A stretch of 42,661 nt of DNA from Sorangiineae bacterium NIC37A_2 (GTDB lineage Bacteria > Myxococcota_A > Polyangia > Polyangiales > Polyangiaceae), in the NCBI GenBank assembly GCA_002085155.1, contig NASX01000042.1:5-42665 (forward strand), read 5' to 3'. The notes under the pieces were generated by a model. The model was not told the origin of the DNA. It worked only from the letters and a program-made list of their open reading frames with translations, and searched no databases. This document shows positions 29,679 to 37,926 of this stretch, piece by piece. A program made the translations under genes and the position numbers. Within the stretch, counting starts at the first letter, position 1, and each line of letters opens with the position of its first letter.

Positions 29679-30413
29679 TCAAAGATCGAAGGGTACGGTC
29701 TCTCGCTCCTGAGCTGCCGCGAGCCAGGAGCGAACCAACGCGAGGTGATCAGACTCGTCTCGCACGGCCTGCTGGACGTCTTCGAGCTCAACAGTTTCTT
29801 TTCCCTCAACGAGCAATTCCAAGAGCGTCTCCCACCCCTCATTGTCGGTCAGCTCCGCGAGCAGCGCTGCCTCGAGAGACTGGACCAAGGTTGTCCTCGG
29901 GTCGACCGCAACGGCCAAGATGCCCGCAGACATCGTCGCGTGGAGGTTCGCCGAAGGCGTGACCACCGTCGGATCTCCGCCGATGCGGCGGATGATGCTG
30001 TCGATGAGACGGAAGTGAGAATACTCTTGAAGGACAATCCGCTCGATCTCTTCGATCGTCGGACCACCGGCGAACTCCCCCTCGTGGCGCAGCTTGCCGA
30101 GGATAGCCTCGTAAAGCCGAGCCCCGGTTCGCTCGAAAGCGAGCCGCTCTCCCAGCTTGTCTATGAGCTGGAACGGCTGGTTTCCGAGGAGCTCACCAGC
30201 GACCGCCTTGACGGCACCCTTGATGCTCGGAGGCGGCGGCACACTGCCTACCGGATCAGACTCCTCCGCGTACCGAGCGCGAACCTCGGCGACAGGAGTC
30301 GCATCCGACTCGGCTACGACCGAGAAGGTCTGTGCTGCTTCGAGCATCGCCTCGGCGCGCCCCTTGGACGTGGCGATGCCTGTACGATTGATGCCAATTT
30401 CTGTGGTTTCCAT
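29679..30413 (-). CDS. Ferritin-like domain protein
   Basis: 244 aa. The ATG at 30413 is preferred over a TTG at 30434 because AAGGAG lies 10 bp before it. After about 80 low-complexity residues, the C-terminal 165 residues show a four-helix bundle with di-metal-type ligands: ERTGARLYEAIL, then EEIERIVLQEYSHFRLI (ExxxH), then EAALLAELTDNEGW, then QQAVRDESDHLALV (ExxH). This matches ferritin-like/rubrerythrin-fold proteins but not ferritin proper. No signal peptide is seen. It follows the larger ferritin-like gene by 176 bp on the same strand and precedes the chemosensory operon. A role in metal or redox chemistry is inferred; storage is unlikely for so short a bundle. Confidence 0.8.
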   Translation of the reverse strand: METTEIGINRTGIATSKGRAEAMLEAAQTFSVVAESDATPVAEVRARYAEESDPVGSVPPPPSIKGAVKAVAGELLGNQPFQLIDKLGERLAFERTGARLYEAILGKLRHEGEFAGGPTIEEIERIVLQEYSHFRLIDSIIRRIGGDPTVVTPSANLHATMSAGILAVAVDPRTTLVQSLEAALLAELTDNEGWETLLELLVEGKETVELEDVQQAVRDESDHLALVRSWLAAAQERETVPFDL

Positions 30414-30589
30414 GAAAAAACTCTCCTTCTTCAATTGTGCGCTCCCGTGGAGCGCCCTCTTGTTTCGCTTGCAGCCCTCTGGCCGCGTCGCCCCTCAGCT
30501 CACGCGGAGGAGCCCCTTCCCTTTGCAGGCGGTCGCCGGGGCGGGGCCTCTGCGCCCCGCTCTCGACGAAGGCAGAGACCCTCTTGCCT

Positions 30590-31795
30590 TCATTCTGCCG
30601 AGTAGGCGGTCACTCCGCCGAAGGTGACCGAGCCCGGTGCCGCGCGCGCGAGCTCGGTGCCCGGATGCCAGACGTACCCTGCGGCCACCGTCTCGGAGGG
30701 CGAGCCCTCTGAGTTCAGCTGAAGGCGCTGGGCAATGCTCGCTTCGCTCTCGAGCTCAGGAGCCACGAACTCATGACCACGCGCCCGAAGCTGGACCTCG
30801 GCTTCCAGGGTGCGCTGCACGAACTCACGGTGACTGATGTACTCGATCGGCGCGGGGAGCGACGACGAGAGGACCTCGGCTGCGTCTCGGCGCTCGATCT
30901 TCTCGAACAGGTCAGCAACAAAGCGGAGCTGACCAAGCTCGTATTCAAGGAATCGTTCCCAGATCGCGCGCACGCGCGGATTTCCCTCGGACTCGACGCA
31001 GCTATGGTAATTGTAAACTTCGGTCGCCTCGTGCAAGAGCCATTTCTCGAGCCACGTCTCTGAGGCGTCGCTGATCGACTCGTACTGAGTGACGTGTTGT
31101 TCCTCGATCGAAGCGATCTCCGCGTAGAGCTGGCGGGCAAGAGGATCCGCAAAAGTCGGACCCACGGTCATGTAATAGTCATGGGTCATGTGCTCCCCAG
31201 CCATGATGGTGAGCGCGTGGAGCTTGGTGATGAGCTCGGCGGACTTTTTGTTGTAGGGTGTTCGAAGGTCATCTTCAGGAGCGCGGTGTTCAACGATCGT
31301 CGCGCGGCCCGGAACGATGTCCGAATAACTCTGGATGATCGCGTTCGCATCTTTGCCCTCGACGCGGTCCATGAGGGCCGAGTAGCGGTAAAGATGGTCG
31401 AAATCCTCAAGGAGCCCGAAGCGGTAGACCTGAGCCAGGTAAGGGTCAGGCTCTTTTTGAGCGACGGCGGCAGTAACCTCGATGGCGACTTGTTCAAAGC
31501 CGATCGTGGTCTCCAGCGGCGATTGATCGGCAGGATGAAGCCAATTGACCATGGTCTGCTGGTGTTGCTCGATGCGCCGAACGCGAGCGAGGGCGAGCTG
31601 AAGATCAGCGTTCATCCGAGCGCAGGCGTGACCAAAACGGAGCGCTTCCGCCTCGATGCCGTTCATCAAGATCACACGCACGCGAGTGAACGCGTCATCG
31701 TCGAGCTTGCTGTAGGTCGGTTGGACCAGCTCCTTCCAAGTGAATTTCTGTTCTTCTAAGGGAACGCCCTTGTCACGCAGCAGATTGATAGCCAT
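30590..31795 (-). CDS. Large ferritin-like helical protein, function unknown
   Basis: 401 aa from the ATG at 31795, with GGAGG 10 nt upstream; an upstream ATG in frame lacks such a site. The protein is strongly helical and has repeated acidic/His motifs at ferritin-like spacing: IEQHQQTMVNWLH, FGLLEDFDHLYRYS, EIASIEEQHVTQYES, LLHEATEVYNYHSC and ERFLEYELGQLRF. That is enough ligands for one or two di-metal centres. The C-terminal 60 residues (after about 340) lack these and end in a Gly/Ala-rich tail. It has no signal peptide or membrane segment. Its partner is the smaller ferritin-like gene downstream. I cannot name the exact family, and enzyme versus metal-binding role is open. Confidence 0.75.
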   Translation of the reverse strand: MAINLLRDKGVPLEEQKFTWKELVQPTYSKLDDDAFTRVRVILMNGIEAEALRFGHACARMNADLQLALARVRRIEQHQQTMVNWLHPADQSPLETTIGFEQVAIEVTAAVAQKEPDPYLAQVYRFGLLEDFDHLYRYSALMDRVEGKDANAIIQSYSDIVPGRATIVEHRAPEDDLRTPYNKKSAELITKLHALTIMAGEHMTHDYYMTVGPTFADPLARQLYAEIASIEEQHVTQYESISDASETWLEKWLLHEATEVYNYHSCVESEGNPRVRAIWERFLEYELGQLRFVADLFEKIERRDAAEVLSSSLPAPIEYISHREFVQRTLEAEVQLRARGHEFVAPELESEASIAQRLQLNSEGSPSETVAAGYVWHPGTELARAAPGSVTFGGVTAYSAE

Positions 31796-31927
31796 TGATT
31801 TTTTGCCTCCGCGCGTTTGCGAGCAATGCACGTGCCAGTTCGACTGGCAGCAAAGCCCTCCCGATCCCAGGCAAAATCGGGGTCATGAGGCTTTCTCGGC
31901 CCCCCGACCCCTCTGCTGATTTGCCCC

Positions 31928-31949
31928 GAGTGAGCGCTCGCGCTCACTC
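31928..31949 (-). terminator. Hairpin after the 62-codon CxxC gene
   Basis: A perfect 9-bp stem (GAGTGAGCG with CGCTCACTC) with a 4-nt loop starts 8 bp past the stop at 31958. No T-run follows, so it may attenuate transcription into the ferritin-like genes rather than end it. Confidence 0.45.
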
Positions 31950-31957
31950 AAATCAGC

Positions 31958-32146
31958 TCACCCGAAATCGCCGTCGATGTCTTCTCCTCGGGCGGCCTGG
32001 CAGCCTTCTTCGGGAGGAGAAGCGTCATATTCCAAGCCACAACGCACGCAGCGATGTCGCCCAAGTTTGGGAAGAAATCGAAAGCGATGCTCGTGCCGAG
32101 GCGCGACGGCGTGCTGATTCGCCGCCACTGGTGCGCGATTGTCCAT
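31958..32146 (-). CDS. Small CxxC protein, possible zinc-binding
   Basis: 62 aa from an ATG with GAAGGG 6-7 nt upstream. The sequence is His- and Arg-rich at the N-terminus (HEHRFRFLPKLGRHR), with CVRCGLEYD and one more Cys near the end. That could make a half zinc ribbon or a dimeric metal site, but the fourth ligand is not obvious. It is on the same strand as the ferritin-like genes, 163 bp upstream. Its reality rests on start, ribosome site and CxxC motif only. Confidence 0.5.
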   Translation of the reverse strand: MDNRAPVAANQHAVAPRHEHRFRFLPKLGRHRCVRCGLEYDASPPEEGCQAARGEDIDGDFG

Positions 32147-32458
32147 GGTTGACCCTTCTCGAGGGCTCACTTTCCGCCCTCATGTTCCTGCGCACTGCTC
32201 GCGCGCGGAGGCCAATTAAAACCAAACTCAACCGGCAGTAGGCACCATAGCCCGATCCATCCCGTTAGCAAGCGGAGCCGAATTTCTTCGCGCTCACCAA
32301 AAATCTACTCATCGAGACCCATCCAAGAAAAGCGAGCAACATCACGCGTTCATGCGCTTATCTGGCGCGCAGGCCGACACCTCCCATCTTGTCAGACCCT
32401 CGCTCGACAAGCGCCCGCTCGTTTGTTTTCCAAAGACTCGTTTGTTTCCAAAGGGTCG
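32147..32458. promoter_or_regulatory. Intergenic region upstream of CxxC/ferritin-like genes
   Basis: This 312-bp AT-richer gap lies between the FGE-like lipoprotein stop and the small CxxC gene, both on the minus strand. It should contain the promoter for the metal-related genes. Apart from a tandem repeat at its right end I see no clear motif and no gene. Confidence 0.4.
32418..32453. repeat. Tandem 17-18-bp direct repeat
   Basis: CTCGTTTGTTTTCCAAAG (32418-32435) is repeated one base later at 32437-32453 with one T missing. It lies immediately downstream of the FGE-like gene stop (minus strand). It may be replication slippage; no function is evident. Confidence 0.6.
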
Positions 32459-33613
32459 TCACTTGGGACGTCCTTCGGGATAACAACAACGAAAGCCGAC
32501 GTGGGGGCCGACCGCGTCACGCCGCATCGTCGCGAAATGGGAACAACCGATCTCTTCCTCGTTCCAGCTCCTGAACGAGCCTCCCCGCACGCGGCATTCG
32601 GCGCTCGGATCGCTGTCGTCGGCGCAGCTATCTTCCCATTCCGCGACGTTGCCCGAGAGGTGGTTCAAGTTCGAATAGCCGAAGATCACGCTGTGACAGT
32701 CGCCCGGGTCATCACTCGGACGAACCTTCGGGTTCGTCGCACCCGCAAAGACGCAGTCCCCAAGGTCCTCGTAACCAGGTGAATAGGTTCGAGGAGACCA
32801 GAGAGCGCTCGTCGCCGCGCATGCATGGCTCCAGGCGCTCTCCTCGGGTGACCCCTTCGAGCTGAGGTCGTTGAACGGCGCCGGCGCGTCCATCGCCCCT
32901 TCAGGCCCGAGTGCTCCGCACAGCCGCCCGCCCCAGAAACGGCAATAGGCCATCGCCTGACACCAGCTCACGCAGACCATAGGCAGCTGGCGATTGCACT
33001 CCGCACATGCGTCAGCGCAGTCGCCCCCTTCCGCTTCACACTTCACACAGGCGCGGCAATAGCTCATCTCCCCCACGCAGCGCGGGTCGATCTCCGCGAC
33101 ATTCGTCCCCTCACAGGCTTCGGCTTCTTCTTCGGAGAAAGGCGAGAACTTTTCAGATTCCCGCTCCTTCGCCGATTGCGCAACGAACTCGAAATACTGC
33201 TGCAAGGAGATTTCATACTCGTCCAGCTCCACGGAGACACAGCCGTAGTTCGCTGAGCATTGAGAAAGCTCGTCTTTGCAGGGAGGTGAGAAGATCTTCC
33301 GTGATTGATCTTCACTGCAGGCGTACGCGAGCAGCTCGTCGTAACGTCCCACGCAACCCCGCTCTCCTACTGCACAAGCCGGACCACCGCCCGCGCTCTC
33401 AAGGTTGCCACCTGCCCCTCCGCGAGCGCCCGACCCTCCTCCGCTCGCGAGGCCGCCACCGCTCCTCGGCCCTTCGCCCTCTGGCGACCCGGCTTCGCCT
33501 CCTTCGCCGCCCCGAGAAACACCTCCGCCAGCCTGAAATCCCTCGAATCCCCAGAGGGCTTGACATCCGCTCAGCGCTGCCGCGAGCAGCCAGATACAGC
33601 GCGTCTTCGTCAA
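32459..33613 (-). CDS. FGE/SUMF1-like lipoprotein with Cys-rich insert
   Basis: 384 aa from a TTG start; AAGGGG six bases upstream supports it. A signal peptide with lipobox (AALSGC, Cys17) leads to a Gly/Ser/Glu stalk (about 27-75) and a Cys-rich segment. The C-terminal part matches the formylglycine-generating-enzyme (sulfatase-modifying factor) fold: LPMVCVSWCQAMAYCRFWGGRLC, then SNLNHLSGNVAEWEDSC, RVRGGSFRSW and a final VGFRCC. Many extra cysteines are inserted (SYCRACVKCEAEGGDCADAC), which suggests disulfides. The copper-binding Cys pair used by true FGE (CxxxxC near the C-terminus) is not recognisable, so this is more likely a non-catalytic or differently acting surface protein. It is divergent from the RCC1-repeat lipoprotein. 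Confidence 0.85.
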   Translation of the reverse strand: MTKTRCIWLLAAALSGCQALWGFEGFQAGGGVSRGGEGGEAGSPEGEGPRSGGGLASGGGSGARGGAGGNLESAGGGPACAVGERGCVGRYDELLAYACSEDQSRKIFSPPCKDELSQCSANYGCVSVELDEYEISLQQYFEFVAQSAKERESEKFSPFSEEEAEACEGTNVAEIDPRCVGEMSYCRACVKCEAEGGDCADACAECNRQLPMVCVSWCQAMAYCRFWGGRLCGALGPEGAMDAPAPFNDLSSKGSPEESAWSHACAATSALWSPRTYSPGYEDLGDCVFAGATNPKVRPSDDPGDCHSVIFGYSNLNHLSGNVAEWEDSCADDSDPSAECRVRGGSFRSWNEEEIGCSHFATMRRDAVGPHVGFRCCYPEGRPK

Positions 33614-33976
33614 AGTTTCCCCTTGGACTCCTTCGACCCTCCATCGCGAGCGAGTCCCTCCGGCGCATCAGAGCACGAATTCGTCCTGTCGTGCACTCTT
33701 CCTTTTTCATTCACAGTTTCACATAGCGCGCCGTAAACGATCCTTTCGAAATGCGCGCTCTCAGCTCTCGCTGTAGTGCGGGCCCGCGCCTTCGTCGTCA
33801 GCGTGGGCCACGCGGAAACCGCTCCTTCGAATGGCGCTGTAGCGAGATGTGGTCGATTTTCGTTTACGCCTCTTGCGCGCCTGTGTTAACTGGAGGCTAA
33901 CTGCCTTGAGTCCGGGAGAGCGGAGAAGAGGGTACTCTGCTCGTGGGAAAAAGTTTTGGGGAAACGGAGTGCAGAA
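33614..33976. promoter_or_regulatory. Divergent promoter region between two stalked lipoproteins
   Basis: A 363-bp spacer between the FGE-like and RCC1-repeat lipoprotein genes. No coding pattern, strong promoter pair or clear repeat could be fixed. Ribosome sites for both genes lie at its ends. Confidence 0.45.
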
Positions 33977-36463
33977 ATGCGACGGCTATTAGGACTGGCT
34001 CTGCTCATCGTCGGCTGTAACGGCGATCTTTCTGGCTCGGACACGGACGGAATCGGCGGCGACGGCTCCGCGAGCGGCGGGCGCTCTGGAAGCGGAGGAA
34101 AGGGAAGCGAGACCGGGGGCTCCGCTGGGGCAGCTCCCGTGGATGAGCTCGACTGCCGCAGCGAGACTCAATGCCCTGCGCTCCTGACAGCCGGGGTCGA
34201 AGGCTGCGCCTACGTCGATTGCACCCATAAGGAGAAGGGTAATTGTACCCTTGTCGCAAGAGACGCCGACGGCGACGGAGCTCCCGAAAAGTGTCGCTCA
34301 AAACATCCTGACATCTACGTCTTCCGCGCGCCCGGCGACCGTGATGAATCGAAGCACCCTTGGGACTGCAACCCCAACGACCCATCCATTCATCCGAACG
34401 CCTGGGACGGGCCGGTCGGCGAGAACCACGACGCCTGCGATGGAATCGACAACAACTGCAACGGGAAGGTCGACGACGATCTCGACGGCGACGCTTCCTG
34501 CGAGTGCCAAGTAGGAGCTACCCGAGCCTGCGCTCTGCGCGAAGAAGATCAGAGCGAAGACGAGGTCCTGGCTGCCTTCTACAGGGGCGAGCGGACGCTC
34601 ATCGGATCCTGCAGGCTCGGGCACACGACCTGCACCCGCCAGAAAAAATGGGGACCTTGCCTCGGCGCGAGGCCCCCACGCGACGAGGTTTGCTCCGCAC
34701 TGCGCGAGGACCGCGACTGCAACGGTGTTGAAGCAATCGACGAGCTCGAGCGCGTCGATCCGTCCACCAAAGTGGAGTTCCATTGCGACTACGACGCCGA
34801 CGGTCAGCTGCCGGAAAGCCCGATCGTGATCTACGCGTGCATCGAGAAGGACGGCATCGCCGTCGGCGTCAAGAATTCCTGCGGGAAATGGACGCCGGTG
34901 CCTGCGGAGGATCAGACCAAAGTCGACTGCGACGACGGTGATCCGACGAGAGGAGAGGGCATGCCGGAGTACTGCGACGGCATCGACAGTAACTGCAACA
35001 AGATCCCCGACGACCTGGACCCGGACGTGATCCTCCCGACCGGCGGGAACAACGTCGCCGGCTATTCCTGCGACGGTTCTCGAGTCGTGCTGAGCTGCGC
35101 CCTTGGTTACGGAGACTGCGACATTGCGGCGCCCGATGGCGGAGTTGCGAGCGGGTGCGAAACCGATCTCCGGACCATTGAGCATTGTGGAAGCTGCACG
35201 AACAGCTGCGCCTTCTCCTGCTCCGGTCCTTTGAGTGCACTCGATTGCGCGGAGATTGAGTCCTTCTCGTTGGGAAGAGCTCATACTTGTACGAAGCTCT
35301 CGGACGGGCGCGTCGCCTGCTTTGGTGGCGGCACCGAGGGCCAGCTCGGCAACGGAGACGCCCTCGATCAAATAGCGCCGGTCACAGTTCTCGACCTCGG
35401 ACAGAGCGTCGCCTCTGCCGCTCTCGTCGCGGCAGGCGGAGCCCATTCCTGCGCCATCGTAGCAGGCGAGGTCTACTGCTGGGGAAGCGGAAGTCATCGT
35501 CAGAACGGCGCCGCGGGCGCCGTCCGGGACCGACCTCGTCCGGAAAAACTCCCTATCGAAGGTGCCGTCTCGCTGGGCCTCGGGCTTGAGCACAGCTGCG
35601 TCGTTCTCGAGTCTGGTGGTGTCAAATGTTGGGGCAATCAGATCGATGGTCGTCTTGGCATGGGAGAGCTCGCGGGGGGCAACGAGGAGCCCTACGAAGA
35701 CGGCTTGAACGGTGCGCATTCCTCGCTCGTCAACATCTCGGGAGTCATCGATCCTGAATACGGAGAGATCGGCGAGAACGACATCGGCGCCGGAGGCGCA
35801 TCGGGTGCGAGTTCGACGCGCCCCTTCGCGTCCGCTTCCCAGGTCGCCGCTGGCGACTACCACACCTGCGTCCTCGAAAACGGAAAGGTCTACTGCGCCG
35901 GCTACAACGGGACCTTTGAGCTAGGCATCGGCGAGGACGAAGACATCTACCAGAGCCTCTATTTCGTCGAAGTGCCCGGTCTCGACAACGTGAGCCAAAT
36001 CTCAACGCACTCCGAGACGACCTGCGCGCTGCGTTTGGGCCGGGTTTATTGCTGGGGCTCAAACGATATGGGTCAGGTCGGTCTCCCTTCAGACCAATAC
36101 GCCGTCGGGATTCCTCATCTCATTCCAAGCCTCACGGGAGTGACTGAGATCGCAGTCGGAGGTGCCTTTGTATGCGCTCGCGTAGGGGGGACTGTCTTCT
36201 GTTGGGGCGAAAACAACCGGGGTCAGCTCGGCTATCCCCCGAGCGAGCTGGGAACCGAATCGACGACTCCTGTGGCCATCCCCGGCCTCACCGAAGCTAC
36301 AGCCATCGGCGCCGGGGCACTCCACGCCTGCGCCCTCCTGCCGACTGGGGTCCATTGCTGGGGCGGAAACACTTTGGGTCAGCTCGGCCGGGGTCCGCGC
36401 AATTCAGACCCCTATCCGACCCCAGTCCTTGTCACGCCTCTCGGTCCCTTCTCCGCCCTCTAG
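33977..36463 (+). CDS. MopE/RCC1-repeat surface lipoprotein
   Basis: 828 aa from the ATG at 33977 with GGAG upstream. The signal peptide ends in lipobox IVGC (Cys14), followed by a Gly/Ser stalk (about 20-50). Next are two copies of the Cys/Asp-rich MopE-type metal-binding motif: CDGIDNNCNGKVDDDLDGD and YCDGIDSNCNKIPDDLDPD. Each follows an acidic DxDGDG or CDDGDP segment and probably binds calcium or another metal. The C-terminal half (about 430-828) holds about six or seven RCC1-type repeats with the recurring pattern HxCxxxxxGxVxCWGxNxxGQLG, predicted to form a beta-propeller. Such proteins are plentiful in myxobacteria as secreted or outer-surface proteins; RCC1 propellers mediate protein binding. 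The partner is unknown. Confidence 0.9.
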   Translation: MRRLLGLALLIVGCNGDLSGSDTDGIGGDGSASGGRSGSGGKGSETGGSAGAAPVDELDCRSETQCPALLTAGVEGCAYVDCTHKEKGNCTLVARDADGDGAPEKCRSKHPDIYVFRAPGDRDESKHPWDCNPNDPSIHPNAWDGPVGENHDACDGIDNNCNGKVDDDLDGDASCECQVGATRACALREEDQSEDEVLAAFYRGERTLIGSCRLGHTTCTRQKKWGPCLGARPPRDEVCSALREDRDCNGVEAIDELERVDPSTKVEFHCDYDADGQLPESPIVIYACIEKDGIAVGVKNSCGKWTPVPAEDQTKVDCDDGDPTRGEGMPEYCDGIDSNCNKIPDDLDPDVILPTGGNNVAGYSCDGSRVVLSCALGYGDCDIAAPDGGVASGCETDLRTIEHCGSCTNSCAFSCSGPLSALDCAEIESFSLGRAHTCTKLSDGRVACFGGGTEGQLGNGDALDQIAPVTVLDLGQSVASAALVAAGGAHSCAIVAGEVYCWGSGSHRQNGAAGAVRDRPRPEKLPIEGAVSLGLGLEHSCVVLESGGVKCWGNQIDGRLGMGELAGGNEEPYEDGLNGAHSSLVNISGVIDPEYGEIGENDIGAGGASGASSTRPFASASQVAAGDYHTCVLENGKVYCAGYNGTFELGIGEDEDIYQSLYFVEVPGLDNVSQISTHSETTCALRLGRVYCWGSNDMGQVGLPSDQYAVGIPHLIPSLTGVTEIAVGGAFVCARVGGTVFCWGENNRGQLGYPPSELGTESTTPVAIPGLTEATAIGAGALHACALLPTGVHCWGGNTLGQLGRGPRNSDPYPTPVLVTPLGPFSAL

Positions 36464-36586
36464 GCGCAAGGACCGAATCTTAGTCTGGCTTCTCTTTCCG
36501 GCTCCTCTTTCGCTCTCTCTTGAGGCCCAGAGGAGCAAGCCATCAAGAGCTCACATTCCACCAGTTTACGATAGGAGAAAAACTCA

Positions 36587-37057
36587 ATGGCCTTCAATAC
36601 AGGTTTGCTCAAACTCAACATCACTCAAGACGACGGCGGCTACGACTTCACGGTTGTTCAGGGGGAATCCGAGGTCATCTACAGCGGCGGGCTCGACGCC
36701 GACATCGTTTGGAGCATCGAGCGTTGCGCCGCGGTCGAGCTCAAAATCGGCCCCGATTCTGTCCCCGTCTCGGCCGCGATCCTTCAGACCGTCTTCTCCC
36801 TCGCTCAGAAAAAGAAAGGAAAGAACAAGAAGGGGGTAATAGCAATCGTTGAATCGAGGTTGCGCACCCTCAAGACGAGTTCTCCCAACGCCTTCAATGA
36901 GCTCATGAAGACCTTCTTGGCACCCAATGGGCTCCTCTTCCTCAGCGTCAGCACCGAATCAACGACCACCTTGCCTCTCAACACCGACCTGCGCCACACG
37001 TCGATCTTGTTCGCCGCATCGACCGGCCAAAGCACGACCGCAGGCATCAGTCCATAA
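36587..37057 (+). CDS. Small protein of unknown family, paralogue of next gene
   Basis: 156 aa, with AGGAG 10 nt before the ATG. It is not recognised. It has no signal peptide, cysteine cluster or membrane segment. The N-terminal half predicts beta strands: LLKLNITQDDGGYDF, VIYSGGLDADIVWSIERC and AAVELKI. A basic turn, AQKKKGKNKKGVIAI, is followed by a helix and a Thr/Ser-rich end. It aligns with the next gene over about 70 residues with the shared pattern Y-x-G-x-LD-x-x-IVW and LQxxFxLAQ-x-K-x-GKNKxG. The pair is separated by 9 bp and is therefore co-translated. A duplicated, probably soluble protein that may assemble as a heteromer is the simplest reading. Confidence 0.8.
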   Translation: MAFNTGLLKLNITQDDGGYDFTVVQGESEVIYSGGLDADIVWSIERCAAVELKIGPDSVPVSAAILQTVFSLAQKKKGKNKKGVIAIVESRLRTLKTSSPNAFNELMKTFLAPNGLLFLSVSTESTTTLPLNTDLRHTSILFAASTGQSTTAGISP

Positions 37058-37066
37058 GGAGGAACC

Positions 37067-37501
37067 ATGAAGCAATTTACCGACGTCGCGCTCACCGCCA
37101 TTCCACAACCTTTCGAGCTCGTCAGCGACTCCGCGAACGTCAACTACCGTGGCGCCCTCGACAACGCCATCGTCTGGGACATGAACAAGGCGCTCCACGC
37201 GGAGCTTCAGGACGCCAATGGCATCGCTTGTTACCCGGGGGCGACGTTCGCTTCGCTCCAAAGCACATTTCGGCTCGCGCAGCGAAAGCCGGGCAAGAAC
37301 AAGGAAGGGCGCATCAGCATCCACCTCGACTATTTCGCCGACAAAGACCTCAACAAGGACGGGCGCGGTGATGGCATCTCGCACGAAAGCCGTCAGGCAA
37401 TTGAGCAATGCTTCGCCGACAGGGGTCGTCTCTACGTGAGCGTCGCGCAAGAGAAGGCACCCGGTGGCCTCGCCCTCTATATCGACCTACATTTCGTTTG
37501 A
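37067..37501 (+). CDS. Small protein of unknown family with EF-hand-like loop, paralogue of preceding gene
   Basis: 144 aa, with a very strong AAGGAGG site four bases before the ATG, so expression should be high. It shares with its upstream neighbour VNYRGALDNAIVWDM and LQSTFRLAQRKPGKNKEGRISI. It differs by a loop, DKDLNKDGRGDG (about 102-113), whose acidic spacing resembles an EF-hand or dockerin calcium loop, although the family is otherwise not EF-hand. It has no signal peptide. It ends LALYIDLHFV, like the strand that closes a beta sandwich. The stop overlaps the tail of a convergent Rhs remnant by about 15 bp. Function unknown. Confidence 0.82.
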   Translation: MKQFTDVALTAIPQPFELVSDSANVNYRGALDNAIVWDMNKALHAELQDANGIACYPGATFASLQSTFRLAQRKPGKNKEGRISIHLDYFADKDLNKDGRGDGISHESRQAIEQCFADRGRLYVSVAQEKAPGGLALYIDLHFV

Positions 37502-37846
37502 GAATCGGGCCGGGGCCGCTTCGCTGAGCGGTGATATGCCTGCGATCGATCGGTCGCTCGTCGATGCGTTCGAGTCCAGAACAGCATTCACGTCCTGCAC
37601 GATCCCGTGCAACTCTTCGGCCGCTCCCGCGAGGTCCCCGCCCTTTCCAGCCGACCTTCGCAGCCTTTCACCACCATGAGCGCCCGCTCATGTCTCACTG
37701 GTTCACTGGGTTGCTTCGGGCGTGCGAGTACAGCCAGAGATTCTGTGGGGGTGCTCACTCCGCGAATCCCGCAGCTCACCGTCATCTGAGCTCAACTCGG
37801 ATCTACGCTCAGCCATTGCCCCTGCCGGGCGTCGTAGGACCTCGCT
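37487..37846 (-). pseudogene. Rhs core-tip remnant, copy A
   Basis: The minus strand reads RSYDARQGQWLSVDPS, the end of an Rhs/YD-repeat core, and then hits a stop (PS*AQM). The homologous continuation, including PQNLWLYS and SGRSWW, is present but spread over different frames with further stops. A later open stretch, GDLAGAAEELHGIVQDVNAVLD and on to SNEM, looks like the start of a former toxin domain. No N-terminal Rhs barrel precedes it, so it is an orphan tip. It aligns with copy B about 2.18 kb to the right. Confidence 0.8.
37613..37846. repeat. Direct repeat unit A (Rhs tip duplication)
   Basis: About 235 bp aligning with 39783-40027 with scattered substitutions and small indels. It spans the conserved Rhs tip and early post-core sequence. 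The end nearest 37846 includes a 29-bp identical block (37808-37836) also present at 39988-40016 and 42529-42557. Confidence 0.8.
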
Positions 37847-37926
37847 CGTTTCTGGCAGCGGCCCACTCCCATCTGAAGCGAATCGTCGCGACATTCCCGG
37901 AGCGCACGGTCGGCACATGACTCCGC

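Noticed and set aside
34298-35863. 521-aa minus-strand open frame antisense to the RCC1 protein
   Set aside because: Mirror of the repeated codons of the real gene; no family features.
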